Assembly: GCA_025716815.1 (NCBI GenBank) | Contig: JAIXMN010000007.1 | Location: 141,501-205,500, forward strand | DNA: 64,000 bases | Reading direction: 5' to 3' | Source of the DNA: Dichotomocladium elegans | Taxonomy: Eukaryota > Mucoromycota > Mucoromycetes > Mucorales > Lichtheimiaceae | Part shown: piece by piece, positions 40,437-53,297 of the stretch | Layout of the letters: each line of letters begins with the position of its first letter | How positions within the stretch are numbered: position 1 is the stretch's first letter | Notes under the pieces: generated by a model | Told to the model about the DNA's origin: nothing | What the model saw: the letters and a program-made list of their open reading frames with translations, nothing else | Database searches by the model: none | Program-made: the position numbers and the translations under genes

Positions 40437-43400
40437 TTACATGTCTTCCAAATCATCATTGTCTGAAGGATGTTGAGGTGCTGGTGCTGTCGCAGGTGGG
40501 GGTGATGATGACGGTGGAGGCGGTGGTGGTGGTGTTCTGTGAGCTGAGTACCGACGAAGGTTCGGTCTTGATACTGCGGGTCGAGGAGTTGCAGGAGACG
40601 AATGCTGCTGCTGCTGCTGTTGTTGTTGTTGTTGTTGTGCCATATTAGGACCTGCTGTAGGCAAGAGAGCCATTGGACTACTGCGACGCTTTTGGAACTG
40701 GGGTTGCTGCCGTACTCCACCACCAGCAGGTGCAGCTACAGGGAGAGGCGGCGGCGGCGGTGAAGCCGGAAGGACCAAATCATGTTGACTGCTGCTGCTC
40801 AATGTACTGCTGCTGCCAGTAGACATATCCGAATTCTGCTGTTGCTGGTGCAGCCCCATTGCTATGGCGGCCGTCCTGCGCTCCTTTTCAAAGTCGCTCC
40901 ACTTCTTCATCGGTACACGTGCAGCATCGAATTCGCCTTCTTTATCCCCATGACCCTGCTTCTCTGCGTCGTTGTTCGCACCCTCCACTTTGCGAGTATC
41001 TCCCCACGAGAAGTCATCAAAGTGCCAGTATGCGTAAGTGGGTAGGACAAAATTCCAGATGGGAAGCGAAAAGAGATAGATGATCATCCAGCCGACGTAA
41101 ACTATCTTGCGGCTGGTCATGACAATCAGAATGGCAGGCAAGCCCAGGATCAAGGCCAGGAGGAGCAGCGGAATGATGGCCGGTTGGCCGATAATGGCAA
41201 GCACGATCAGGTAGAGCGTGAATGAGATGGCGGCGGGCAAGGCCAGAGTACCAACAAGCTCCATGAACACAACGAATTGCATTGAAAAACAAAATGTGCC
41301 GCACAGGTCATGGACAAGTACCAATTCCATGAGGTTGTGGATAGTCGAATTAATCCATCGTCGGCGTTGGGAAAGTAGCACGCCAAATGTATCAGGCACA
41401 ACCGTCTTGCATCTTTAATCATTTTGGGAGTCAGCATATTTTATGGTATGTGCGAGCGCGCACGCGAGAGAGAGAGAAGGGGGGGAGGGAAAGGTAGTCG
41501 TACAAACGATTTACTTACGCGGCCTGCGGTACAAACATCATCTTGCGATTAGGGAAGGTTTTGAGCATGAGGGTCGAAAGATAACGGTCCTCGCCGAGGA
41601 GGAGGAGGTTCTTCTTATGCAGGGTGTCGACAATATTCTCCGAATAGTGCTCAACGATATCAGGGTTTGCAAGGATTGGGACCCAATATCCGTTGGGGCC
41701 CTTGGGCGCTTTGATCCGGTACATACAGAAACATCCAGGTAAACAGGTGACGCCGCCAAAGATTGATTCAAATGCCTTGCTCTGGTGATGGGAAATGTAG
41801 TATTCAAACACTATCGACACACGCTTAGCATTGGCTAGGCTCCTCCACTTAATTTGGAAGAAGAAACCTTACCTTGAATCATGCTCACCCAACTCCCTGT
41901 CTTGTTCGCAATGCGGGTCTCACCACAGAGACCAGAGATCTCGGGATCCTTGACAGCACACGATACAAGGCGGCTCAGCGCATCAGGGAAGAGTTTTGTA
42001 TCGGCATCGACCATGAGCACAATTTCGTATCGGTCAGCAGGGATTCCGGTGGTGCGCCAGATGGCATTAAAGAAGGCATACTCCATGGCCGTCATCCGCT
42101 CATCAAACATAACCTTCTGCATGAATTGCATGAGGATGATTTGCGAATCACGCTTGCCTCTATTGCCAGGTTTCTTTTCATTGGCCTCTTCGGGGGTTCC
42201 GCACTTCACAATAGTGATCATCGGGACGCGGAGCTGGTGTTCCGGCGCAACTGTTGTGTCATCGTACTTGTAAAAACCTGCATACACCTTGCCCATGTTG
42301 TTTCGCTTCGCACCGTCCGCAATTGCCACATAGCTGAGGGCCTCAACCTGGTCCGGCTCCTCAATAAAATCGCACATCATCGAGATACACACGTCTGGGG
42401 TGGACATACTCTCGCCATGGCCTGTAATCAGTCCGTCGCATACTACCAGGATCAGTTTATGGGAGTTGGGGTAATCGCTCGTTGCTATGGAGTCGAGGGT
42501 AGTACGGACCCCTTCGAGGCCCTCCGAGTAGCAGGTCACAAGACAAAATGTATATGCAAGCGGATAGTTAAAAGGCATATAATCGCTCGGTGGCTGAGGC
42601 AGGACGTGGGGTGAAAGCGGCTGGGGGCACACGGGAGAGGATGCAAGAGTACTCTGCATCTCGGACGAGGACGACATGGACGACCGGCGGACGCTCGGTA
42701 AGGGCAAGGGCAGGTGTCTTGAAGAGGGCGAGGGCGAGGAGGTTGGTAAAAAATAGGACGACCGTCGACTAGTGTAATCCTCAAGTGTGCTAAAGTACAA
42801 ATGTATTACTTCTTTCCTTTCTGCTACTACTATTACCGCCCAAGCTATTTTTCTTTCCATGGTGATTACCTGGACGGTGTCTTCCATACGGGCGTAGGAA
42901 GGCGTTCTGAATTGAATCGCGTCGAGTTAGGCATCGGCTGCGTGAACCGGGAGGTCTGCGGCAGCAAGCTACGGCGTTTTTGGCCATGCGATGCCACGGG
43001 AGGTCTGACCGTGGTTGTCGGTGCAGCAGCTGTATGAATATCCCGCGTCCACAACTCTAGCTCGGCCTCGCGGCGCATCCGAGCCTTGTACGACCCTTGT
43101 TCCTTAAAATTGCCCAGCCGCCAGCTCAAAAACCAGCCAAAAATCACCGCGAGCGAGAACCGAGCTAGGATAACACCGAGAATAACGACGAGAGAGAGAT
43201 AGAGGACCACGTTGGAAGCCATACAGCCAATACTGAGAGTGTCGACAGATCCGACCTTGATAAGCGTGGCCAAACATTTAGCCTCTTGCTCCCATCGGAC
43301 CCCCCTACGTCGGCTGTTTGTGATAAACCGAGTCATATCCCGCCCACCAAATTGGGCAGGGTTGGCGAGGATCTGCCCGACCAGACTATCACTTGTGATA

Positions 43401-44973
43401 TTGTATTGAGACGTTGACAGTAGATTGAGCAGCTTGAGATTGAGTACATCACTAGATGAATGGCAAGATTAAGGGGGGAGAGGGGGAAGGATAGATAGGT
43501 GATTGAATAGTTAGAGCATGTGTACCAGTAACCAAAGAAAGCATAAGGTGGTATGCAATGCATGCATGATGCTGCTCTGTTTTTCTGTTGTTTCTCTAAT
43601 ACGCTTACCCGTTGTAAACCATTAGATAGTCAGTGCTGTTGACGCTGCTCCAATCATAGTAGATGCGCGCGATTTTATCCAGACCTGTACCGTCCACACG
43701 AGGGATCCCCTTTGTCTGAAACTCATGAAGGAGATTGCGCGCGTTTGAGGTGAGATGGCACGCTGCATTCTTGTTGGTGGACGTGGTGTAGAGTGCTTTG
43801 GATGTGGTATCATTCGGATTAAACATCTGGCAGGGAAAGTAGACCTGTGGAGGCTGAGCAGTGGCGGTAGCGGACTGATTCCGTGAATTGAACGACCCAA
43901 AGACACTCCTGATCTGCTTTGGGGGAAACACATCGGCGCATGCAGGCGGCTGTATTTCTTGAAAGAGGAAAGAAGCATCCATGCCCGCCGCATCGATGGG
44001 CGCATATAAGACGTTGGTTGGGTCGCTTGTCTGACCGGGAATAGGCGGATGGCTATTCCAGTTGGCAAGCATGTAGGCCCAACCGCGAATGATTAAGTAG
44101 CCGCTGCCGACTTCGTGTCCTTGAACAGTCATGGGCGGGGTAGGACAGATTACCTGGGTGAACCCGAAGGTCAAGAATCCTACGCATCCCATAACGCCGA
44201 GAATAAACGATACGAGCCCAATCTTCTCTCGCCACGCCATCTGAGCAGGGCCATTAGGAATACCTTTTAGGGGAATGCAGGTTAGCATGTAGTTGTTTTG
44301 GTTTTAAGAATTATTTTCGCTTCTCTCTTCTTTACTTGCCTACGAGACGCAGTAGGAAATTGGGTATACAGCACGTTAGAAGCCGACAATACAGGATCCA
44401 GAGATTCGAGCAGTTGCAAAAAAAGCGTTTGGAAGGTGATTGATTAGAACTGGCAAGTTTAGATGGCGACTGGGAGGATGTCATCACCGCGCCCCCCGCG
44501 GCACCGACGTCGTCCTCGTCGCCAGGTCGCCGGTCGCTGCGACCAAGGATGCTATGGCCTCGGCGTAATGGGTTGGACCTGTCCTCGGCAGGCTTGGACC
44601 AGCGTCCGGACGCATAGCGGGGCCGCTGTTCTGAAGGGGCGGGTCTACTCCCTGTAGTACTAGGCTCGACGACCCGCGTGGTGGTGGTCATCGCTTGCTG
44701 ACGATAATGGTACTGCCGATGATGCTCATCGATCCGCTCGCGTTCAGGGCGAACAAGGGATTTCTGCCGGCGAGGAGGTTTTGTCGGTGTAGGTGGCGTG
44801 CTGGCGACGATCTCATCCTCGCCCTGGTCTTTGGCGAGTTCCTCCTGACCGACATGATGGCGGCGCACCCCCTCATCTTTTCTATCTTCAACCTGCTGAT
44901 GTATGGCACTGGGAGGATCGTTCCGTGGAAGCTGTTCCTGTCCCTGATGTTTGTAGATTCGAGATGAATCCAT
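40437..44973 (-). CDS. chitin synthase, class IV (Chs3-type)
   Basis: Plasma-membrane enzyme that polymerises N-acetylglucosamine from UDP-GlcNAc. The hydrophilic N-terminus (about 190 residues, SQSPSK repeats) precedes two membrane helices ([12 protein letters not shown] region; [22 protein letters not shown]). A lumenal/cytochrome-b5-like region and another helix follow ([18 protein letters not shown]). The GT2 catalytic core has MVDADTK (about 42,010), GEDRYLS (about 41,590) and [12 protein letters not shown] (about 41,365). Several C-terminal helices and the class IV hallmark FSWGDTRKV come next. There is no myosin motor, ruling out classes V and VII. An extra tail of about 150 residues, rich in poly-Gln, poly-Pro and Ser, follows FSWGDTRKV. 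About six exons. Divergent from the neighbouring epimerase-like gene. Confidence 0.9.
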
Positions 44974-45581
44974 TAATAAATGGAAAAATAGTTATAATTA
45001 AGGGAAATTAAATATAAGAAAAAAACAAAGATGGGGGACGCGTTTATGTGGAGAGGCAAAGAAAAGAAAAAGGGGTTTGTAAAGATTTAGTGCACGATAT
45101 ATATCAACGCGGCTTGTGGAGAAAGGGGGATTGTTTGGAAGGAGCTGTATGTATTATATAATGCGGTGGATTATCACGCAAACAAATGCACCCACAAGGT
45201 TCATTTCCACTCTATCATACATACTACTCTGAAGTATCATTGTGTATTCTAGTTTCAAGCAATCCCTTCCTCCTCCTGCGTCTGCTCCTACGCGTCCCTT
45301 ATTGAGTTTATTGTATATCTTTATGATCGACGATAGATGCAAGTTCCTTCAAAATAAATACGTATAAAAAAGGGGGAAACGATGCTATCCCCATGCTTAC
45401 CAGCACGTGTCTGGGTAGTACATGCTCACCCAACAAGCACCGTTTACACACGAACTTTTTTCCATTGGATGTTGAGTGTCACCGAGAATAGGACAAAGGA
45501 AAGTGTTTCCCTTTTCCTCCTTCTCCTCTCTCTCTCTCTTTTTTTTTCTTTCTTCACTTGCACACGTTTACATTTTTAACA
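44974..45581. promoter_or_regulatory. divergent promoter between chitin synthase and epimerase-like genes
   Basis: 608 bp between two ATGs that point away from each other. It has AT-rich tracts, a TATATATC run near 45,097 and a CT-rich leader (45,515-45,550) next to the plus-strand gene. Shared regulation is possible but not shown. Confidence 0.45.
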
Positions 45582-47280
45582 ATGACCTCGTCTAAACGTT
45601 CCATCCTGGTCCTCGGTGGCGTTGGCTTTGTTGGCCGCCATTTCGTGCATTACGTGGTCCAGAATGATCTCGCAGACCATATTCGTGTGGTTGACAAGGT
45701 CTTGCCTCAGACCGCCTATTTATCCGCTGCCCATCGCTCTTCCTTTGAAAAGGTTGATTTCCGCCAGGGCAACTTGATTAACGCGAGTGAATATCTTGGG
45801 CTGATTTCCAAATCGCCATTGCAGTTGCTTTTCTCTCCCCCTTTCAGATGAGACCCCTCTAACTGAGTGCATCGCACTATGCGACTTCACTTTTTCTCTC
45901 TAGCCTCTGTCGCGAATTGTTTCACAAAGGAAGACGGTAGCGAATACGATTATGTATTCAATTTTGCCGCCGAAACAAAATATTCGCAAGTTCCTGAGGT
46001 AAGCGATTTTTTTGTTTACCTCCTTCTCCCCTCCTTTTCCCGAAACTAGCTTTTACTCATCTACCATCAAGGTTTATCAAGAACGTATTTATCAATTGTC
46101 TGTCGGTTGCGCCAAGGAAGCTGCCAAACGACATGTCAAGGCTTATGTCACGCTCTCATCCTCGGAAATCTATGATTGTGACCAGGTAAGAGAGAATTAG
46201 ATGTTTGTGCGGAGAGAAACAGACCTATTAAACGGGAAAACCACCCCCCCTTTTTTTGGATGCTTAACTTTATCCCGTCGGCCCCTTACGACCCCAGGGA
46301 GCATCCAAAGAAGGGTCAAAGATCAAGCCCTGGACCGAGATTGCAAAGTACAAGCTGAAAGCTGAAGAAGAACTGAGCAAAATAGAAGGGTATGCTGTTA
46401 TGTCGCGACATACGACACCTTTCCCGCTAATTTAATTTGACAGGTTAAACTTGATCATCATGCGACCAGCTGTAATTTACGGTCCAGGCGCACTGCTGGG
46501 TCTGAGTAAGTGTTGTCTGAGACGGGGTTCGGAGCGCTTTTTTATTGTTTTCCATTGCTTGCTGGATTATGGTACGATTATATTTACTCCCCAACGAATA
46601 GCTCCTCGTCTCATCATTGGTCGAGTGTACCAGCATCTCGGCGAGGAGATGAAGTTGTTATGGTCCAAGGATCTTAGGCTTAACACGGTGCATGTATCTG
46701 ATGTTGTCCGTGCAGCGTGGCATGTTGCCGAGTGGTACGAGAAAACAGGTCGAAAGGCCGAAGATACGACACCTATTTTTAATTTGGCAGACAAGCAGAA
46801 CACAGGTAATATATATATATATATATATGAAAATCGTAGTACAGAAACTAAAAAAAAAGGCGTTGACTTTACAGATCAAGAGGCAATCAATAAGCTTCTT
46901 CAGGATATTTTTGGGATTAAGACCGGGTACTATGGGAGCGTGGTGTCGAGTTTTGCCAAGGTAAGCTAAATCTATCGCGACTCAACCCGGATGCTGATAG
47001 AAGATCATAGCTCAACTTGGACTCCGTGACTGAAGATGTTAACGAAAAGCATCTAGCTCCGTGGGCAGCGCTGCTAAAGAGCTCCAACATTCATGTATCA
47101 CCGCTTTCGCCCTACTTGGATCAAGAACTTTTGTATAATCACGCACTGTCCGTGGATGGTTCCAAGATAGAGCGTGAGACGGGTTTTATATATTCTGTTC
47201 CATATCTCACCAAGGAAAAGCTGGTGGAGGTGATTGATCATTTCAAGGCGCTGAATGTGTGGCCTGCGGACGAGAAATAG
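45582..47280 (+). CDS. NAD(P)-dependent epimerase/dehydratase-family (extended SDR) protein
   Basis: Rossmann-fold protein of the extended short-chain dehydrogenase family. The nucleotide-binding motif GGVGFVGRH (near residue 13) follows the N-terminus. Next are VFNFAAETKYSQVPE, then a catalytic-type Ser strand (VTLSSSEIYD) and RPAVIYGPGALLGLTPRLIIG. HVSDVVRAAWH and FNLADKQNTDQEAINKLL are typical of this family's C-terminal substrate half. About seven short exons; for example LLGL|TPRLI is joined across an intron that begins at 46,506. The usual YxxxK dyad is not obvious: the Ser strand is followed by EIYDCDQ...KYKLKAEEEL, so KYKLKAEEE may supply it. The substrate is unknown. Intact, about 380 residues. 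Confidence 0.78.
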
Positions 47281-48710
47281 ATTTGGAAATGTGGACAGGC
47301 ATGCGCATACAGACTACCAGGACAAGAAACAGGATGATGGAGAACGGGGTACCTGCGCAGCACCATTATACTGCTTACACACACAACACACAAATGCCGA
47401 GGCAAAAATACGTGTTCAATCACTCCAGCATTACACAAGAAAATACCAATACTCTATTAAATAAAAGAGAAATTAACGCGCGGGTCGTAAAAGATAAAGC
47501 TGTCTTATATGGTTTCTACTAGCGCACGGCCATGGATATGTAACTTAACTGTGGACACACAAAGAGGGAGGGGACTTTATTTCGAGTACTGTAGGGGATA
47601 ATTCGAAAATCACAACATGAACGAATCCAACGCCGCATAAAGACCTTTTGTCAAACACACCTCTATAAATATATGCCAGACCCTTTTTGGCAGTTTGACG
47701 ATCATTTTAAATTCTATATACATCCAGAAAACGTATTCTTTTCAGTCAGGTTGTTTCTCACAAGCAAGTATCTACGTACGTCGTTATTCTTGCAACGGAG
47801 ACCCTGAATTTGTTGCTACGCATATCCCCGAGCAGAAGGGATGCAGGCATTCAGCTCTTTTTTATTTGGGATTCAAGCGCAGCTACAAAGCGTATACTGA
47901 CCAAGACGAAAGGCCAGATTTTTGTAACTGGATGCTCCATGAATTTATAAAGCGATCCGTCCGCCAGCCGGCTTAGACAGAGAAGAGTCATCTAAGATCG
48001 CCTTAAACCGAGTGCACTGACCGATCGGGAAAATCGATCTTGGAGGAAAAGAAGAGGTAACCTGAAGTTGCCAAGCAACTGGAGCATCTATCTTACGCAG
48101 CGTCCTGAAGGCGGTCCGGTTGGTCGTGATGGGATAATATATACCCATAAGAAACATCCCTTGTTTGGAGGTAGCAGGCAAAGCATGTATTTATATAAGA
48201 CTGAGGATATCTGACAATAGATTGAGTTACATACCGCTATTGCTGACATATCAACAGGAATCAACATCTATCTGAAATGGTGGACATACGCTCTGTTGTC
48301 CCAATAGATTTCCGTTCAACCATTTCATGCACATAAGATGACCTTAACGTCCTTGTGCTCTCAGAGCTTCTCCTTTTCGAGCAGGGTTTACGTAACGGGA
48401 TATTTTTCATGCGATGCCCAGCTATGTCGCCTTATAGACTAAAGCATCGTTTCCTTTCCCTTGAGAAATTATGTATGTATTCTCTATATCCTTGCAAGAG
48501 ACTGAATATGTAGGACTATGGTTTGCTGGACTGAGTTAAGAGGTGAAGGCGGTTGGAATCAATCCCTCCATCCCTCTCCCTCTCTCTTGTTTTTATAAAA
48601 TAAAGGGGGGTGGGAAAGGTATATGTACAACGACCACCTCGAACTCCCCCCCCCCCTTTTTTTTTAGGAGGAGCAGTACTGTTTAAAGGGTGGTGGAGGA
48701 GGATGCACCA
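47281..48710. other. intergenic with a transposase remnant
   Basis: Contains the possible Tc1-like remnant at 47,690-47,980 and a pyrimidine-rich block with C and T homopolymers (48,560-48,665) near the end of the RhoGEF gene. Nothing else is recognised. Confidence 0.4.
47690..47980 (+). mobile_element. possible Tc1/mariner remnant, copy D
   Basis: The frame FKRSYKAYTDQDERPDFCNWMLHEFIK (about 47,870-47,955) resembles the helix-turn-helix start in copy A (IKRIYTACTDQDKVRFFERM) and copy B (AYTDQGKDRL). No catalytic part is present. Confidence 0.45.
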
Positions 48711-50339
48711 TTAGATACTATACATGTTCATGACGGATGCAAGAGAAGTCACGAGCTGGAAGCAGGCATGGATGTCAGAATAGGCAGGGTCGGTGGCCGG
48801 AGTGTGTTTTAGCCAATCTAGACATAGATCACGGCGTAAGGTTTTCTTTCTCTCTTTCCTACATCATCAGATGGTAAGAGCTTAAGTACCGTGAAACAGA
48901 AGACAGTAACGTGGGACCCGTTGGATGGGTGCAATCAGGTAGTCCGAGAGACCCATTCGGTTGGTCTCACGACGTGATAAGGATGTCTATATGCGGAGGG
49001 GAAGTGTCGGTTGAACCACCACAACATATCTCCCCGGTGTCCCTTTTCACTTCTCCCACATCTGCGTGTATATGTTACACTACCTTCTCCATGGCAAGCA
49101 AAAAAGGGTTCGTCTGGCAGGCTTTCCGAATGGCGCGGAAGTAGGTTTGGTAATGGATGGCGTATTTCAAAAAGAGAGTCAATTCATACTTGAGCGCCAA
49201 AAAGCCACTGGCAACGTCCACTGCGCCATAGAGCAAGCCCAGTATGCGAGTGGATAACCGAATGAGACCAGGGAGATGGTCGAACAAGAGATGAATATCC
49301 CGGGTACAAGAGTGCCCCGAGCGCTTGGCAGCCAAGATGAGGGGGTCCCTGTTACGGATCGCGGTTTTCATAGGCTGCATGTAATTCTGTGTGTGTTATG
49401 TTTTGTAAGCCCCACCCGTGACACAGCATGTAAATAGTGTACATCGCAACTTGCCTGCTGCATGTGAGTCAGTAACTTGTGGTAGGACAGCTCTGTCATG
49501 TAAAGCTCATTCAGGATAAACACGCAGAGGGATCCGTCTCGCTGCTGATTATCGTTACCGTCGGTGGTAGGCTATTTTGTGTTTTACAGATATAAAAAAA
49601 GGATTCGGAAATCAGTCCCAAAAAGACATACCGAGATGAGGATTTTTGCGGGATGGTTATCCAGTGCTTCTTGTTGATACCAATGCGTGACTGCCATGTT
49701 TTGCTTTTCACGGACAAACTTTGCCATCTCGGCTGCTTCTCGAGACGACGGTGCGGCGGCTGAGAGGACCATGTCGGCATTTGCTTGTGTCGGTCGTTGC
49801 TGAGCAATGGATGAGGTCATCATGAGAGGGAACCCGGCTTCGCCAGACGGAGGTGTGTTTTTTTGAAGCGGATGTTGTTGTTTTTTGGACGGGGCTATGA
49901 CTGGCTCGCTTACGAACAATGACAGCCGACGAAAGACGCCTGGCGGTGCTGAGGACGACGACGACGGTCTGAAAATGGCGTCATCTTCCGGTGGATGCTT
50001 ACAAAATAGCCCCGTAAAATCTGCACTGAAAGGCCGTGGCCGCTTCCTGCGATTGGCCGCAGCAGCAGGAGCATCAGGGCGCGGCGTCGATGATGCAAGA
50101 ACGTGCTTCTTAACCTTTGATTTTTTGGAGTCAGCCTCTGTGCCATTTTCATCGGAATATACCCGCTTTTTGGAAAGTGAAGCGGTTCGTTTACAGGTGG
50201 AAATGACACGGGCGAAGAACGGGGATGTGTACCAGCGTTGCTGCTGTCGCTGCTGTTGCTTGGTGTCTGTATTCTCGGATGTCGAATCGATACAGTGAGT
50301 CGAAGTTTGGGTCAGTACCAGACTATCCCGTCGTCGCAT
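48711..50339 (-). CDS. compact Rho guanine-nucleotide exchange factor (DH domain, no PH domain)
   Basis: Probably activates a Rho-family GTPase. The Ser/Pro-rich N-terminus (about 240 residues, from MRRRDSLVL; a further ATG at 50372 is in a CT-rich leader) precedes a Dbl-homology domain built from small exons. CR1 is FILNELYMTELSYHKLLTHMQQ, then NYMQPMKTAI..., then YQTYFRAIRKACQTNPFLLAMEK. CR3, MGLSDYLIAPIQRVPRYCLL, sits in an exon near 48,905-48,988. A last exon reads DWLKHTPATDPAYSDIHACFQLVTSLASVMNMYSI then stop (48,711-48,713). All junctions keep frame. Intron 49387-49454 uses a GC donor. No pleckstrin-homology domain follows the DH domain, unusual for the family. Divergent from ERG8. Confidence 0.78.
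49387..49454 (-). other. 68-bp GC-AG intron in the RhoGEF gene
   Basis: The minus-strand donor CAGCAG|GCAAGTTGC and acceptor ACACACAG|AAT give THMQQ|NYMQPM in frame within the DH domain. Read-through yields stops. Confidence 0.7.
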
Positions 50340-51270
50340 TGTGTGAAGATGAGAAAAAGAAAGAGAGAACAAACAAAGAGAGGGACCCGTGTATTAATAT
50401 ACACACACACATAATATATATGTGTATATGTACCTACATAGGTATGCGACGCTCAAGCCGCCACAAAACGAATGAACAAGCGTTCCGACCAAATCGGAGG
50501 GTGGCGTTGTTGTACGGGAAAGTTGAAAAGCCATAAACACGATGGCGCGCACACACGCATACATACATACAATTGCAAGCTCCCTCCACCCCTTGTAGGC
50601 TTGTTCATCCTCCTCCTCTTGCTGCAGTCAAAAAAATCCTTTCTGCTTTCTGGTGAGCGAAAGTTTCCAAATGGAATGGAGATAATATGCCCGATTGCTA
50701 ACTAGCCCTCGACTCCTTAAACGCAATGGCTCTTACCGGACTCTTCCCTTAAACGTATATACCGGGGATGAGATCCAAAACGTTTGGCGTCGTACGACCT
50801 CGCTTTTAGAACTTGTATTAAAAATTCTTATGCAGCTATTACGGCCCGCCCATGGGGGCTTGTTACTATGCCAAAAATAAAAGAAGAGAAACAGATCGGC
50901 CGCATAAACAGTTTCAGTGCATTCCCCGGGTGGGGAGCGGGCGAACGGGCCGTTTTCACCGCGCGCAGCCCTTACACTGCATATATGGGACTGATAAGTA
51001 TAAAGGTAAATCCTTGCTCTCTACAGTAGCATACTTGTGAGTTTATGTGTATGGAGGAGGCTTATGGCATAAATATTTTATCAAGGCCGATGTCGTATGC
51101 CTGTTTCTGTGTCTACATACACGGCAAGCGCTCCCTACAAAATCGCCGCGAAATGTAAGCGGAGCATAATTCTGAGAATCCATCAAACTTCGTCCCCTTT
51201 GGGGGAAGGAGGAGAACGATAGTTCTTACTTCACGGGCTACCAAAGGTGCTCCATCTCTCTTGCCCGTCA
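50340..51270. promoter_or_regulatory. divergent region between RhoGEF and ERG8
   Basis: About 0.9 kb. It holds a short TA/CA-rich run (50,400-50,430) near the RhoGEF start and a CT-rich leader just before the ERG8 ATG. No gene is supported. Confidence 0.4.
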
Positions 51271-53297
51271 ATGTCCAATACCACAGTTGTTTCTGCTCCC
51301 GGAAAGGTTCTCATCGCCGGTGGCTACCTTGTTCTAGACCAAGCATACCGTGGATTAGTTGTTGGCACAACTTCGCGTTTCTACACAATCATCCGCCAAG
51401 GAAATGAACCCTATCGCATTCATGTCAGATCACCTCAATTTGAGAGCGACAATCACTGGATTTACTCGGCCGCACTTCATTGCCCTGAGACATTGACGTT
51501 TAGTTCTGAGTAAGCCTTCCTCATACATATATACTCACGTACGCATTTTTCTCTGCGGGTTGAGTGCTTCACTAACGGTCTTCATTTGCATGCAACTCAT
51601 GTTGGTCAAACAGATCAGTGCCCCGAAACAAGTTTGTCGAAACATCCCTCTTGTTCAGTCTCAAGGTGCTTGTCGAGAAACGGATCTCGTCTTTGGCGGC
51701 TGTGCTCGCTCAGGGGTTGGATATCACCATCGTAGGTGACAATGACTTTTATTCTCAGCAAGCTCAGGTAACAAAAATACCATCCGTTGCAGACAGTAAG
51801 TCTCAATGATGATCATCATAAAGCTTGCTGCTCGAAATCTCCCAAACACGGTCGCAGCACTCGAAACACTTGAACCCTTCTGCGATATCCATGCCACACT
51901 CAAGACAGTCCATAAGACAGGCTTGGGTAGCTCGGCGGCCTTGACCACGTCCTTGGTCGCCGCGCTCTTCTGTCACCTCGGCAGCGGTGAGGTGTCGCTC
52001 GACGCAGACCGCGCCCTCATCCACAATGTGGCTCAATTTGTGCATTGCTATGCTCAGGGCAAGGTCGGCAGCGGGTTCGACGTGTCGGCAGCAGTCTATG
52101 GCAACCACCGGTATACACGATTCAACCCTGCAGCGCTGACCCATATCATGGTGGGTGTATATACATATACTTAAATGAGACTTCAGTGGTGGGGAAGAAA
52201 TGAGAATCGAAAAACGGCTCATCCAGCACGTCTTAGCGAGAAGATGTAGATAATAAGACCCTGGCGGCGGCACTTGATCCCTCTACTAGCAGGTAATGCA
52301 ACTGCGCAGTAGCAAATCGGACTGGGAAGGGGACGGGTGAAATATTCTGACAGACAGACGACCCTTACATATATATATATATGTATGTATGTATATAGCT
52401 GGGACAATGTGGTTGTCCCGTTCCAGTTGCCACCCGGGCTTGAGTTGATTCTCGGTGATGTGGATGCAGGTAGCCATACACCTACGCTGGTAAGCAAGGT
52501 ACTTGCCTGGCGGAAATCCAAGCCCGAAGAAGGTACGCAAGATGAATCTTATGCACACATAAAACTCATTCGGATACTGGGGGGGTTGCGATAGCCACTC
52601 GCCTTTGGGATGATCTGGGTGGCATGAACGCCAAGGTGGAGCAGCATCTTCGTGACCTTGGAGTGATGGCGAAAGCGGACCCTCAAGTGTATCATGGAGC
52701 ACTCAAGCAATGTGCGACCGTCAAGGCTTCTGAGGTACGAAAAAAAAGAAAAAGAAATGGCATGTTCTATTTGTCCCAAATCACAAAAATTGACTTGGGT
52801 CGATGATCTCTTAGTGGTATGCGATCCACAACGCTAGCGCGATCGTAAAGAAATTGGCCGATCTGGCATCCGATTTCGGGCATGTGCGGGCATACCTACA
52901 AAAGATGAGTCAACTAGCCGATGTGCCGATTGAACCCGAAGAGCAAACCAGGCTGCTGAATGCATGCATGGACGTAGCAGGCGTTATTATGGCTGGTGTG
53001 CCTGGAGGTAACACAGGATAAATGTTATCCCCATAGCACTCAGGATAACGGTGAAAGATTATTATAACTTACACCCTCTTCAACCTTTAACCCCCCTTTT
53101 GGTTTTTTCATGTAGCGGGTGGATACGATGCCATCTTTTGTATTGTGTTGTCTGAGCAAGCAAAGCTCAGCGTTCGCCAGATCTGGGAAGAATGGAAGGA
53201 AATGAACGTCGGTCCCCTGCTGGCGCAGGCAGATGACAAGGGTGCTACAGCAGTCGCATTAAATGCCGTGCCTGGTCTGGCCCGTGTGGTCGAATGA
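51271..53297 (+). CDS. ERG8: phosphomevalonate kinase (mevalonate/ergosterol pathway)
   Basis: Phosphorylates 5-phosphomevalonate to the diphosphate with ATP, in the mevalonate route to sterols and isoprenoids. A GHMP-kinase fold: it begins SNTTVVSAPGKVLIAGGYLVL (the substrate-side motif) and has the ATP loop KTGLGSSAALTTSL and GKVGSGFDVSAAVYG. Next come DVDAGSHTPTLVSKVL and the C-terminal GAGGYDAIF glycine motif. Eight exons join in frame: 51271-51509, 51614-51767, 51824-52150, 52237-52292, 52399-52532, 52595-52734, 52815-53007 and 53116-53297. The tiny fourth exon (REDVDNKTLAAALDPSTS) sits in a variable loop. About 440 residues, as usual for fungal Erg8. All key motifs are present. Confidence 0.93.

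Noticed and set aside
41874..42614. Plus-strand 246-codon frame within the chitin synthase gene
   Set aside because: Antisense shadow of the catalytic domain exon, which has strong family motifs on the minus strand.
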